From the NCBI GenBank assembly GCA_964350435.1, contig CAYGJS010000007.1:1-64000 (forward strand): a stretch of 64,000 bases of DNA, in the 5' to 3' direction. Below the pieces are notes generated by a model. The model saw only the letters and a program-made list of their open reading frames with translations. It ran no database searches and had not been told where the DNA came from. The stretch's first letter is position 1, and each line of letters opens with the position of its first letter. The translations under genes and the position numbers were made by a program. This document shows positions 36,659 to 45,805 of the stretch, piece after piece. The DNA comes from TMED27 sp964350435 (GTDB lineage Bacteria > Pseudomonadota > Alphaproteobacteria > Micavibrionales > Micavibrionaceae).

Positions 36659-36685
36659 TTGACATATTAGAAGATGAACTATAAT
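36659..36685 (+). promoter_or_regulatory. Promoter of the 36719 gene
   Basis: Perfect TTGACA (36659-36664) and perfect TATAAT (36680-36685), but with a 15-bp spacer, shorter than the optimal 17. Start near 36692, 27 bases before the ATG. Confidence 0.6.
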
Positions 36686-36718
36686 TTCTCATAAATCCAA
36701 ATAATAAGAGTAAATTAC

Positions 36719-37822
36719 ATGGCACATAACGAGTTTGATATTGGTAGCTTAGTTGCGATCGAATTTAGAACAGCGGTATTCTACACTGCCGACAGACAAA
36801 CACGGTCCCAATTATATAAAACTGCCATAGATGCGCTAGAAAATACGCGCGCATCAAAATTGGAAAGCAGTAAAAAAACCTTCTCATCTATGCTAGCCGG
36901 CAACCCTAGCCTAACTGATAGTCAAAAATCACTTGTAGTGGCAATATGCCTTCACACCTCAGAAGAATATGAAAAATGGTGGGAAGAGCGAAAAGCGGAA
37001 GAGCGAGCAATCACGAAAGCAAGGTCCGCATACAAACAAACAAAAGCGCCAGAACGTGCCATCACACAAACTTCTAATGATAACAGTTTACATGGTGGTT
37101 CTGGTTACACAGGAAAACTTCCGCGAGGCTTTGCCGCGCCCGCAGGCTCTGAATCGTATCGATCAGACGACGAACAACGTCTAGGAAAAACGCATTGGGT
37201 AAAAGCAGTAACAGCCGCCGGATTAGGAGCAGGCCATTCTCTCGGTGAGCTATCAGGCTCTAAACAGGCCAAATCATATCCAGCAGTCATTCCCCTTGAA
37301 GAATTGTATATAATGAGAAAAGATGGCTTATTAAATTTAATGGATAAAGCCACCAACCCAGCAAATCTGCTAAGAGCAATGCTGGCTTACTATCGTCTTC
37401 CTATGATCATGCAAATCGGTAACATTGGAAATATCAATTCAGCAAATCTCAATAATCCTGAAAATGTTACCACAATGAGCCAAATTGACGCTGTGTATCA
37501 GCACATGAAAAGAATAGATGACCATAAAATACTCACACCTGAACGAGCAATGCGCTTTTTAGTCTTATGTAATGATGTAATTTCAAAAACTAAAATTAAA
37601 GAGCCAAGAACCAGAGATGCTATTGTCCTAAGGACTTATGAAGAAAAGAGCCGTGATTTAATGACGGCAGCAACCGAAATAAAAGACCAATTAATGGATG
37701 CATCTCGCATGTCCGGAATAACAGAAAACGATATGCGCCTTCGAATTGACTCTGATAAAAGACGACACTTGGCAGATCACGTAGACAAAAACCAAAAAAT
37801 ACCCAAGATAAACGAACCTTAA
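36719..37822 (+). CDS. Unknown AT-rich accessory protein between serA and serC
   Basis: No family recognised. The 367-residue product is hydrophilic with no signal peptide: a helical N-terminal third (about 1-90), a Lys/Arg-rich linker (about 90-145) with a Gly-rich stretch, and a helical C-terminal half (about 190-367). The gene uses many A/T-ending codons, unlike serA and serC on either side, and has its own strong consensus promoter and AAGAG ribosome-binding site. It stands opposite to the flanking ser genes and ends 11 bp from the serC stop, so it looks like a later insertion into a serC-serA operon. No transposase or attachment site was seen around it. Confidence 0.65.
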   Translation: MAHNEFDIGSLVAIEFRTAVFYTADRQTRSQLYKTAIDALENTRASKLESSKKTFSSMLAGNPSLTDSQKSLVVAICLHTSEEYEKWWEERKAEERAITKARSAYKQTKAPERAITQTSNDNSLHGGSGYTGKLPRGFAAPAGSESYRSDDEQRLGKTHWVKAVTAAGLGAGHSLGELSGSKQAKSYPAVIPLEELYIMRKDGLLNLMDKATNPANLLRAMLAYYRLPMIMQIGNIGNINSANLNNPENVTTMSQIDAVYQHMKRIDDHKILTPERAMRFLVLCNDVISKTKIKEPRTRDAIVLRTYEEKSRDLMTAATEIKDQLMDASRMSGITENDMRLRIDSDKRRHLADHVDKNQKIPKINEP

Positions 37823-37833
37823 AACAGTTTAGC

Positions 37834-39003
37834 CTAAGCCGCCTTGGACGCCGCCTGCGCTTTGGCCACTTCAAATGCCCACTCAACCCAGGGACAAAGA
37901 GCCTCGACATCGCCGCCCTGAACGGTCGCGCCGCACCAGATCCGAAGTCCCGCAGGCGCGTCGCGATATCCTGCGATATCGTAACCTGCGTGCTCGTCTT
38001 CCAGCAATTTACACATCGCCTTGATAAACGCGCTTTGATCATCTTCGGATTGCGCGGTGAACCAATCATCGGTAATTTTCAAACATACAGATGTGCGTGA
38101 ACGAATAGCGGTATCCTCTGCCAAAAATTCAATCCAGGAAGTTCTGGCGACCCAGTTTTCAATCGCCTTGGTGTTTTCTTCCGCCCGCGCAATCGTTGTC
38201 CGAAGACCGCCAATATTTTCAACCCAGCCCAGCGCGTCCAAACAATCCGCAACCGCCAGCATAGAGGGCGTATTAATCGTCGCGCCCGTAAAGATATCGG
38301 CGTTTAATTTGCCTTTTTTGGTCATACGGAAAATCTTCGGCAATGGGCGCGGCGGAGTATAATTCTCAAGCCGCTCCACCGCGCGCGGGGACAATACAAG
38401 CATCCCGTGCGCCGCTTCACCGCCCAGAACCTTTTGCCAAGACCATGTCACTACATCCAGCTTGTCCCACGGCAGATCATAGGCAAACACCGCCGAAGTC
38501 GCATCACACAGCGTCAAACCTTCGCGATCCTTTGAAATCCAATCTCCATTCGGCACCCGCACGCCCGATGTTGTGCCGTTCCATGCAAACACAATGTCAT
38601 TGGCAGGGTCAGCCTTTGATAAATCAGGAAGCTTGCCGTAATCGGCCTGATAGGTATTCACATTTTCGAGCTTCAGCTCATTCGTGATGTCCTTAAGCCA
38701 GTCACCGGAAAACGCTTCCCACGCAAACACATCAACGCCGCGCGCGCCCAGCAAAGACCACATCGCCATTTCAAACGCGCCCGTATCCGAAGCCGGAACA
38801 ATCCCAACCACATAATTTTCAGGAATGCCCAAAATCGCTTTTTGCTTATCAATGCAATCTTTCAGCTGCTTTTTCAGCGGGCCAGCGCGGTGCGAACGCC
38901 CCAGCATCGCATGGCTGAGATTCTCGAAACTCCACCCCGGACGTTTGGCACAGGGTCCAGAAGAAAAACACGGATTTTTAGGCTTAACACTGGGCTTTTG
39001 CAT
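37834..39003 (-). CDS. serC: Phosphoserine aminotransferase, alphaproteobacterial type
   Basis: PLP enzyme converting 3-phosphohydroxypyruvate to phosphoserine, second step of the serine pathway. The 389-residue protein has the N-terminal FSSGPCAKRPGW segment and the PLP lysine in WSWQKVLGG, both typical of the alphaproteobacterial SerC subgroup. Start ATG 39003. It is divergent from serB (118 bp between starts), so both can share control. Its natural downstream partner serA is 1.4 kb away, behind the opposite-strand gene at 36719. Confidence 0.95.
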   Translation of the reverse strand: MQKPSVKPKNPCFSSGPCAKRPGWSFENLSHAMLGRSHRAGPLKKQLKDCIDKQKAILGIPENYVVGIVPASDTGAFEMAMWSLLGARGVDVFAWEAFSGDWLKDITNELKLENVNTYQADYGKLPDLSKADPANDIVFAWNGTTSGVRVPNGDWISKDREGLTLCDATSAVFAYDLPWDKLDVVTWSWQKVLGGEAAHGMLVLSPRAVERLENYTPPRPLPKIFRMTKKGKLNADIFTGATINTPSMLAVADCLDALGWVENIGGLRTTIARAEENTKAIENWVARTSWIEFLAEDTAIRSRTSVCLKITDDWFTAQSEDDQSAFIKAMCKLLEDEHAGYDIAGYRDAPAGLRIWCGATVQGGDVEALCPWVEWAFEVAKAQAASKAA

Positions 39004-39121
39004 TGTCTTTAAGGTCCTTTACTATACACTGATAGCGATATGAAATTCTACTCTCGCTGTCCAGCCCCTAAATGCGCGAACACTTAAAAATAACAAGAAA
39101 ACCGAACATAAGGCCAAATCC

Positions 39122-40039
39122 ATGAGCGTCGTTCTCACTCTGGTAGCATCCACCCCTGAAATCCCGGTCACACAGAACATCATCAATGATATTCGCAAAA
39201 TCATCGCTCAATATGATGTCATGCCAACCTGCGCGGCCATATGGCTGGAAAAAGATATCGCCGCCGATATAGGCATTACCGGTCACGGAAATCGGGATAT
39301 GATCGACCATCTCCATGATTATCTACAAAAATCCAAAATCGATGTTTTCCTCACCAATATCGAAAACCGCCGCAAAAAACTGATGATTGCCGATATGGAT
39401 TCCACCATCATCCATGGCGAAACACTGGACGATCTGGCCGAGCACGCCGGAATCAAAGACCGTATCGCCGAAATCACCACTCGCGCCATGAATGGGGAAC
39501 TGGATTTCCACCAGGCCATTGATGAACGCGTTAAACTGCTGGAAGGTTTGAGCACACAAGCACTGAAAGACACACTCACAAACATGAAAACCAACCCCGG
39601 CGCACGCACATTCGTCAAAACGATGCGCGAAAACAGCGCGATTTGTGTTCTCGTCTCCGGCGGTTTCACAGTCTTCACAAATCCGGTTGCCCAATCACTG
39701 GAATTCAACAACGACCATGGCAATGTGCTGGAGATCGAGAATGATAAACTGACAGGCAAGGTCAAGCCGCCAATTCTTGATAAAAATTCAAAAGTGCATT
39801 TTCTAAAAAACTATCTCAACCAGCATAATTTCAAACCAGCACAATCCCTGGCGATTGGCGACGGTGCCAATGATCTGCCGATGCTGCAGGAAGCAGGGCT
39901 GGGCATCGGCTACCGCCCCAAAGAAACCGTGCGCAAGGGCGTGACCAATTCCATCCTGCATGGCGACCTCACCGCCGCGCTGTATGCGCAAGGATATCTC
40001 GGCGCAGACTTTTTCCGTATTAACGAAACGAAACTTTAA
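39122..40039 (+). CDS. serB: Phosphoserine phosphatase
   Basis: HAD-family phosphatase, last step of serine synthesis. The 305-residue protein has an N-terminal ACT-like regulatory domain (about 1-80) and the catalytic core with nucleophile Asp91 and Asp93 in DMDST, Ser in VLVSGGFT, and the metal aspartates in GDGANDLPML. Start ATG 39122. With serA and serC it completes the phosphorylated pathway within 5 kb. Confidence 0.96.
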   Translation: MSVVLTLVASTPEIPVTQNIINDIRKIIAQYDVMPTCAAIWLEKDIAADIGITGHGNRDMIDHLHDYLQKSKIDVFLTNIENRRKKLMIADMDSTIIHGETLDDLAEHAGIKDRIAEITTRAMNGELDFHQAIDERVKLLEGLSTQALKDTLTNMKTNPGARTFVKTMRENSAICVLVSGGFTVFTNPVAQSLEFNNDHGNVLEIENDKLTGKVKPPILDKNSKVHFLKNYLNQHNFKPAQSLAIGDGANDLPMLQEAGLGIGYRPKETVRKGVTNSILHGDLTAALYAQGYLGADFFRINETKL

Positions 40040-40129
40040 CACTCTAGAGGTATCATCATCCTTAAGGTATACTTATTTCGGCTGCGTAATTTCATCTTTT
40101 ACAATCAACAACAAGAAGAGCGTTCATAA

Positions 40130-41083
40130 ATGACACAGTGGTCTTATGCCGTTACAGACGAAGAGCTTGAGGATCTGATCAATAATTATTGTACAGACTT
40201 CACAGCCCTTGAGCGCCTTGGCCGCTATAGCCCGATTACCGGGCGCGAAAAAGAAGTCGACGAAACCGTACTCATCCTGCTGCAACGTGGCCGAAAAAAC
40301 GCTGTGCTTCTCGCCCCCGCAGGGGTTGGTAAAACCGCAATGGTGGTCGCGCTCGCGCAAAAAATCAACAGCAACGAAGTCCCGGACTATCTCCTGGATG
40401 CCCGCGTAATCGAGATCGAGCTCTCACGCATGGCCGCCGGCACCTCCGGTCCCGCCGAATTTCAGGAGCGTTTTATCCCCCTTTGTAAGGGCGTAGCCGA
40501 ACGGTATCACGACCCCGAAAAGCCCAGGATCATTATGTTCATCGACGAGATGCACCAGATTATGCCAAACTGTGCAGGCTCATCCTATTCCGGATTATCC
40601 GATGTAATGAAACCCTATCTGACCGCGGGTGACTTGATGATGATCGGAGCAACCACATTAGATGAATTCCGAATGTATGTCGCCGAAGATCCCGCGCTTG
40701 AGCGGCGTTTTCAAAAAGTTTTCCTGAGCGTCCCCAATACCATCGAAACCTATAACATTTTAAAAGCTTTGCGCCCCAGCCATGAAAAACATCACAGCGT
40801 GCGGATATCCAACAACAACCTGATGACCATTGTCCATCTGACCAACGAACATATGCGCCGCCGCAACAACCCGGATAAATCGATCATCACCATGGATGCG
40901 GCGATGGCCTACCACGTTAAAACCCATGGCCGCGATACGGATGTCACGCTGGAATCCATTTACTACATGGTCGGCCGTGAAACGGGTTTGAACAAGCAGG
41001 CCCTGCATGACGAAAAGAAAATCCAGCGGATTATGAAGCAAGTCATGGAAATCGAAGAAGAAGGTAACATTTACCACATTTAA
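40130..41083 (+). CDS. Stand-alone AAA+ ATPase resembling Clp D1 module
   Basis: ATPase of unknown target. The 317-residue protein resembles only the first nucleotide-binding module of ClpA/ClpB/ClpC: GREKEVDETVLILLQRGRKN, a P-loop APAGVGKT (62-69, first Gly replaced by Ala), Walker B IIMFIDEMHQI (134-143), sensor GATTLDEFRMYV and arginine fingers ALERRFQ (Arg192, Arg193). The pore-loop region reads AGTSGPAEFQERF, where Clp proteins have a tyrosine loop (KYRGEFEER), so the aromatic pore residue is missing. There is no Clp N-domain, no second ring and no ClpP-binding loop. It could be a remodelling or regulatory ATPase. Neighbours give no clue. Confidence 0.75.
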   Translation: MTQWSYAVTDEELEDLINNYCTDFTALERLGRYSPITGREKEVDETVLILLQRGRKNAVLLAPAGVGKTAMVVALAQKINSNEVPDYLLDARVIEIELSRMAAGTSGPAEFQERFIPLCKGVAERYHDPEKPRIIMFIDEMHQIMPNCAGSSYSGLSDVMKPYLTAGDLMMIGATTLDEFRMYVAEDPALERRFQKVFLSVPNTIETYNILKALRPSHEKHHSVRISNNNLMTIVHLTNEHMRRRNNPDKSIITMDAAMAYHVKTHGRDTDVTLESIYYMVGRETGLNKQALHDEKKIQRIMKQVMEIEEEGNIYHI

Positions 41084-41089
41084 GGCGCG

Positions 41090-42118
41090 TTATTTCTCCG
41101 CCCGAAACACCTTAAACCCGCTGGCATGCGCGACTTCTTTATATTTAAAAAACATCTCCGATAACGCCGCCTCATAAGGCAAATGCGTGTTCGCCACCAT
41201 CCACAGCGTCCCACGCGGGCGCAAAGCCGCATGAGCGCTCACGATAAAGTCGCGACCAATCCCGCTATCCGCGCTCTTGCCCTCATGAAACGGCGGGTTC
41301 ATCAACACCACATCGAACCGCGCCTTATAAGGGCAAGCAGTCAAATCCTGCCAGTCAAATACTGCGCCCTCAACGCCATTTAAATTTTGCCGGCACATCG
41401 CCAGCGCCCGCGCATCCGCATCAATGCAGTGCAGCGATTTAACCTTGGGCATCCCCGAAAGCGGACGGCTCAAATATCCATAGCCACAGCCGAAATCAGC
41501 AATATTGCCCTTAAACCCTTCCGGCACTTCGCGGCGCAAAATATCGAGCAAAAACGCCGAACCTTTATCAATTTTATCCCAGCCGTAAATCCCGGCTTGC
41601 GAAACAAATTCACCGCCCAAAATCTCTTGCGGGACACTGGCGGCGATCGCGGCGCGAATATTTAAAGCGTCCAGCGCAGACTGATCAACCTCAGCCCACA
41701 TCACCCGGGCTTTGTTTTTAGATTCACTCAACGCCCCTTCAAGCCCGAATTTCTTCAAAATCTTCGGCAGACGCGCTCCGCCCGCTTTATTATTTGCAGC
41801 AATTACCAAAAGTCCCCGCGCGCGAAGCCGCTCCAACCCCGCCGCAATTAAGCCTTCCGCTTCAATCTGGTTTTTCGGACAGAGGATAAAGACACTGTCA
41901 TACTCCTCCTGCTCGGGGATATCCTGAACACAATCAAACCCCGCCTGCAAAAGCTGCGCGGCATAGGGTTTAAAAACCTGATAGCAAATCGGTCTGATCT
42001 GCCCCAGCATTGAATGCATCTGTGCATTCAAAAACAGGGGCCGACCCAGAATCTTCGAATCAATTCCGCCTGTATCAAGGGGATAAAATAGGGTCTCTAA
42101 TGCGCCGTCTTTGCTCAT
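41090..42118 (-). CDS. rsmC: RsmC-like rRNA guanine methyltransferase
   Basis: Class I SAM-dependent methyltransferase resembling RsmC, which methylates G1207 of 16S rRNA. The 342-residue protein has a degenerate N-terminal methyltransferase-like half and a C-terminal catalytic half with the SAM motif ADFGCGYGYLSRPL and catalytic NPPFHEGK. This double-domain layout fits RsmC/RlmG; I cannot tell these apart for certain. Convergent with the AAA+ gene (6 bp between stops). Confidence 0.85.
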   Translation of the reverse strand: MSKDGALETLFYPLDTGGIDSKILGRPLFLNAQMHSMLGQIRPICYQVFKPYAAQLLQAGFDCVQDIPEQEEYDSVFILCPKNQIEAEGLIAAGLERLRARGLLVIAANNKAGGARLPKILKKFGLEGALSESKNKARVMWAEVDQSALDALNIRAAIAASVPQEILGGEFVSQAGIYGWDKIDKGSAFLLDILRREVPEGFKGNIADFGCGYGYLSRPLSGMPKVKSLHCIDADARALAMCRQNLNGVEGAVFDWQDLTACPYKARFDVVLMNPPFHEGKSADSGIGRDFIVSAHAALRPRGTLWMVANTHLPYEAALSEMFFKYKEVAHASGFKVFRAEK

Positions 42119-42212
42119 ATGCCCACATTACCGCGTCTTTTTTGCGATAGCGAGCGTTTAAAAAACAACACCTCTTGCGCCAAAGCCCCTTGCCCTATAT
42201 CTATAAACCGCA

Positions 42213-43634
42213 ATGAAAGATATCACCCAAACCCCAAACAATAAACCTGCTGAGCCTCTTCCCTACGCGCATCGCGGAGATTTGACAAATGGGCCAATCA
42301 GCAAACACTTGACCCGCATGACCATCCCCATGATCTGGGGTCTGTTCGCCGTGATCGCCGTGCAGTTGGTCGATACCTATTTCATTTCCACCATAGGCGA
42401 CACAGAAATTCTGGCCGGTTTCAGCTTCACCTTCCCCGTCACCATGATTATCTCGCATTTGGTCTTCGGCATTAACATCGCCCTGTCATCCGTCACCGCG
42501 CGGCTGATCGGTGCAAAGAACATTCAAGACACCAAACGTGTTGTCCTGCATGGTATTATCCTCGCGGTCTGCCTGTCCAGCATCATCGCCTTTAGCACAT
42601 TCATCGTCCTAAAACCGCTATTCTTTGCGATGGGCGCAGACGAAAAGACTTTCGCAGTCATTGCCGCCTATATGCCGCTCTGGCTGATCAGTTCAATCAT
42701 TCTGGCCATCCCAGTGAATGCAAATTCGGCCATGCGCGCCGCAGGAGACACCTTCATGCCTGCGCTTGTGATGACATCTATGGCGATTGTGAACGCTATT
42801 CTGGATCCGATTCTGATCTTCGGATATTTCGGTGCCCCGGCTTTAGGCGTACAAGGCGCAGCCCTTGCCACGCTGATCGCCACTATATTTTGCACCGGGA
42901 TTGCCATGTATTTCGTGATTTGTAAAAAAGACATGATCGCCTTAGACAGTCTGCATCTCGACAAATTCAAAGACTCTTTTAAACGCCTTGTGGTCATTGC
43001 TATTCCCGCCGGAATTGGCAATATCATCGTGCCGATCACCAGCGCGATTATTCTCGCCATACTCGCCAGTTACGGCAGCGAAGCCGTCGCCGCATACGGC
43101 GTCGTCAGCCGCATTGAAGCGATCTCCCTCATATTGGTCTTGGCACTGTCTTTAGGCATGGCACCGATTGTCGGCCAAAACTGGGGGGCAGGCAATTATG
43201 AACGCGTGCATGAAGCCATCAGTCTTGCCATCCTCGTCAATTTTATCTGGTCAATTCTGGTCGCGATCATCCTGGGCATATTCGCCAGCACAATCGCCGG
43301 AGCCTTCTCAAACGACCCACTCGTCTTGCATTACTGCGTTTTCTTCTTCTGGGTTGTCCCGCTTTCCTATGGTTTCGGTAATCTGGTATTCGGCTGGGGC
43401 AGCGCGTTTAACGCCATGGGCATGCCACAAACAGCCTTCGCCCTGATTTTCACCAAAGCGATCCTCATCACCCTTCCGGCCGTTTTCATCGGCGGCTGGC
43501 TTTATGGAGTAGAAGGAATTTTTGTCTCCATCGCCTTGACCAACCTTACGGCCGGAATCATCATCCACATTCTCAGCGCCCGCATCTGCAAAAAACATGA
43601 AAAACAGCAAGCAAGCGCGTTAGCCAGGCTCTAA
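42213..43634 (+). CDS. MATE-family multidrug exporter
   Basis: Inner-membrane Na+- or H+-coupled drug exporter. The 473-residue protein has twelve predicted membrane helices in two six-helix halves, with a basic first loop and features such as ISKHLTRMTIPMIWGLFA near the start and AYGVVSRIEAISLILVLALS in the second half. A 35-residue hydrophilic N-terminus precedes helix 1. Substrate unknown. Confidence 0.92.
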   Translation: MKDITQTPNNKPAEPLPYAHRGDLTNGPISKHLTRMTIPMIWGLFAVIAVQLVDTYFISTIGDTEILAGFSFTFPVTMIISHLVFGINIALSSVTARLIGAKNIQDTKRVVLHGIILAVCLSSIIAFSTFIVLKPLFFAMGADEKTFAVIAAYMPLWLISSIILAIPVNANSAMRAAGDTFMPALVMTSMAIVNAILDPILIFGYFGAPALGVQGAALATLIATIFCTGIAMYFVICKKDMIALDSLHLDKFKDSFKRLVVIAIPAGIGNIIVPITSAIILAILASYGSEAVAAYGVVSRIEAISLILVLALSLGMAPIVGQNWGAGNYERVHEAISLAILVNFIWSILVAIILGIFASTIAGAFSNDPLVLHYCVFFFWVVPLSYGFGNLVFGWGSAFNAMGMPQTAFALIFTKAILITLPAVFIGGWLYGVEGIFVSIALTNLTAGIIIHILSARICKKHEKQQASALARL

Positions 43635-43645
43635 ACGACTGAAGC

Positions 43646-44389
43646 CTAATTAAAAAACCCTTTGATTTTATCGCCAATCTGATCGGTCAGACCTTTAAGC
43701 TGGTTGATCCCCATCTCTTTCAAGACATCCGGCGAAAGCCCTTGGTAATACCCCGCCTCCCCCGCCGCCTTCGCCGCGGCCGTTAACACAGGATTAACAA
43801 GCTGTTTCGCGGCCTCACCTGGAAGAACCCCACCCTCACGCACGCCAATATTATTCACCACAACCGGCCCCAAAGAGACAGGCTTCAAATCCTGCGCCTG
43901 TATCAGGGTTACGCTAGGGTTCACAGTTGCACCATCCAACGCAAAACGCTTGATAATCACCTTCACAGGCTCTTCACCCTCGCCGAGCGGTTTGGCGGGT
44001 TGCATCCCTTTTTGCAACGCTTGAAAATTCGTCCCCGTTTCTTTGACCTCAAGATGGGTTTCAACCCCATTTACCTCAATGGCATTAATCGTCACCAATG
44101 TCTGCGCCAAAGCCTCCAAAGTAATATTCGCCGACTTGATCGTCACCGCATAAGGCTTTTTAAAACCCGCAGGATTGGCAATCCGGATATCACTGGCGCT
44201 GGCCTTTTTATCCTTAATCGCAACGTCCAGATTGCCGATCGAAACCTTTGCGCCCAAAGACTGCGACGCCATCCGCTCGATATGCGGTTTGATAAGAGTA
44301 TTGAGATGCATGAACAAATACACCCCGCCGCCAAACATCATGGCAATAGCGATGGAAGAAACCGTAAGGATGGATTTTGTCGTTGTCAT
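43646..44389 (-). CDS. AsmA-like membrane-anchored protein
   Basis: 247-residue protein with an N-terminal signal anchor (about 7-28) and a periplasmic domain resembling the AsmA N-terminal fold (INAIEVNGVETHLEVK...TNFQAL, beta-strand rich). AsmA-like proteins take part in lipid transport or outer-membrane assembly. It is much shorter than AsmA proper. The role is inferred from family likeness only. Confidence 0.65.
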   Translation of the reverse strand: MTTTKSILTVSSIAIAMMFGGGVYLFMHLNTLIKPHIERMASQSLGAKVSIGNLDVAIKDKKASASDIRIANPAGFKKPYAVTIKSANITLEALAQTLVTINAIEVNGVETHLEVKETGTNFQALQKGMQPAKPLGEGEEPVKVIIKRFALDGATVNPSVTLIQAQDLKPVSLGPVVVNNIGVREGGVLPGEAAKQLVNPVLTAAAKAAGEAGYYQGLSPDVLKEMGINQLKGLTDQIGDKIKGFFN

Positions 44390-44472
44390 GGATTGGCTCC
44401 CTTATCAATTTGACTGCAAGCATCAAAGCGATAAATCGTCGCCCCGTCAACGTATTCGTGAACGGCAATCCC

Positions 44473-45300
44473 CTAAAGCACCCCGCCGAGCGATTTCCAG
44501 ATATCGCCATGATCTGCGCCCTTTATAGCATGAAGGCGATGCGCAGGATGCTCGGCGACAAAACGGCGCGTCAGGCTACAGGGAATGACCTCATCATCTT
44601 CGCCGCAAATATGAAAGTATTGAATGTCGCCGCGCACAGGCGTAGGAGGAATTGGGCGCAGAGCCCCGCCGCTCAGAGATTTAAATCCGTGATAATCCCG
44701 CCATGCGCTGCGATCCAGAAGCCCGGCCACTGTATTGACACGGATCACATCACCGCGCATCGCCGCAAGCCGCATCGCGATATGCGCGCCGCCCGAAAAC
44801 CCTGTAAGAATGAAACTCTGATTGCCATGCTGCGCCTTAAGGGCATCCAGCGCAGCGTTATAACTTGCGAAAATCGGGGCATCAAACTGCCTGTCCGTCC
44901 AGATATCAGGCGTGCAGCGCGGGCCGAATTCATACTGGCACGGGCGCGCCATATAAATCACATCGCCCGCAAGTCCCGTCGCAATCCGCAAACCTACAGG
45001 ATCAATCGGCGTTGGATTATTCGATGCATGCGAAAGATCCACCCGCGCAAACCCGTCCCCTTCAATGACAATATGAACAGCATCGGAAGCCGCGCCTGAC
45101 AAACGCTGCGCCGTATAGAGAGAAAAAACCGGCGCCTCAATTACAACCGCCTGAAAACCTGCCGCCGTTGCAATCACCTCGGCTTTTTGAGTTCGGCTCT
45201 CCACCCCGCCACACGCGACCAGCCCCAACCCCATAACAACAAAAGAGAAAACCCGAATGCAGGTCAAAGCCTTGCCAAAACCTTGATTAACAATAATCAT
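44473..45300 (-). CDS. Lipoprotein alpha/beta hydrolase
   Basis: Predicted periplasmic lipoprotein with an esterase-like fold. From ATG 45300 the product is 275 residues with a lipobox Leu27-Val-Ala-Cys30, so lipidation at Cys30 is expected. The hydrolase domain has the nucleophile motif GFSGGAH, an acid in GEDDEV and His in GADHGDI. The substrate is unknown. The longer reading from 45429 lacks a signal peptide, so I prefer 45300. It precedes the AsmA-like gene by 83 bp on the same strand. Confidence 0.8.
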   Translation of the reverse strand: MIIVNQGFGKALTCIRVFSFVVMGLGLVACGGVESRTQKAEVIATAAGFQAVVIEAPVFSLYTAQRLSGAASDAVHIVIEGDGFARVDLSHASNNPTPIDPVGLRIATGLAGDVIYMARPCQYEFGPRCTPDIWTDRQFDAPIFASYNAALDALKAQHGNQSFILTGFSGGAHIAMRLAAMRGDVIRVNTVAGLLDRSAWRDYHGFKSLSGGALRPIPPTPVRGDIQYFHICGEDDEVIPCSLTRRFVAEHPAHRLHAIKGADHGDIWKSLGGVL

Positions 45301-45540
45301 GTCCGGCGAGTACCTAACGCCCAAAGTGCCTGTGAATATATACGCATCATAATCATCACGGAATTCAGCGGACCAGCAAAAAAAAATATAACCATAAAAA
45401 CAGTAATTGATGCGGCAAGTCAGGGTCAACCGCCAAAATACCGCTTTTGAGAAATCTTAACAAACTTGTTGCAAAAATAACAAAAATTCCCAAAACCGCG
45501 CCGCGCCCTGAAAACCCAGCTTCTGGGAAACAGCCCTTAC

Positions 45541-45783
45541 TTAAGCGCCGCAAAGGGCAAGTTTTTCCTGCCGGCTCAAACGCTTGATCTCAAGCTCCCG
45601 CTTGCTGGCCGCGCTCCGATCCGCATGCGCTTCCTGATATCCCACTTCGAACGGCCCGCGCCCTTTGGTGTATTTCGCTCCCGATCCATCGCTATGCGCG
45701 GTAAGGCGCGCCGGTAAATCGTTGGTAATCCCCGTATAGAGCGAACCATCACCGCACTTCAAAATATAAACCACCCAATCCAT
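45541..45783 (-). CDS. Small GIY-YIG domain protein
   Basis: 80-residue stand-alone GIY-YIG nuclease-like protein of the YhbQ/UPF0213 type: VVYILKCGDGSLYTGIT carries both Tyr motifs, and an Arg (DLPARLTAH) and Glu-rich C-terminus are present. Some members act on DNA; function in the cell is unclear. It is divergent from the flavoprotein at 45806 with only 22 bp between starts. Confidence 0.88.
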   Translation of the reverse strand: MDWVVYILKCGDGSLYTGITNDLPARLTAHSDGSGAKYTKGRGPFEVGYQEAHADRSAASKRELEIKRLSRQEKLALCGA

Positions 45784-45805
45784 AAATTATGATACAACGC
45801 CCACC

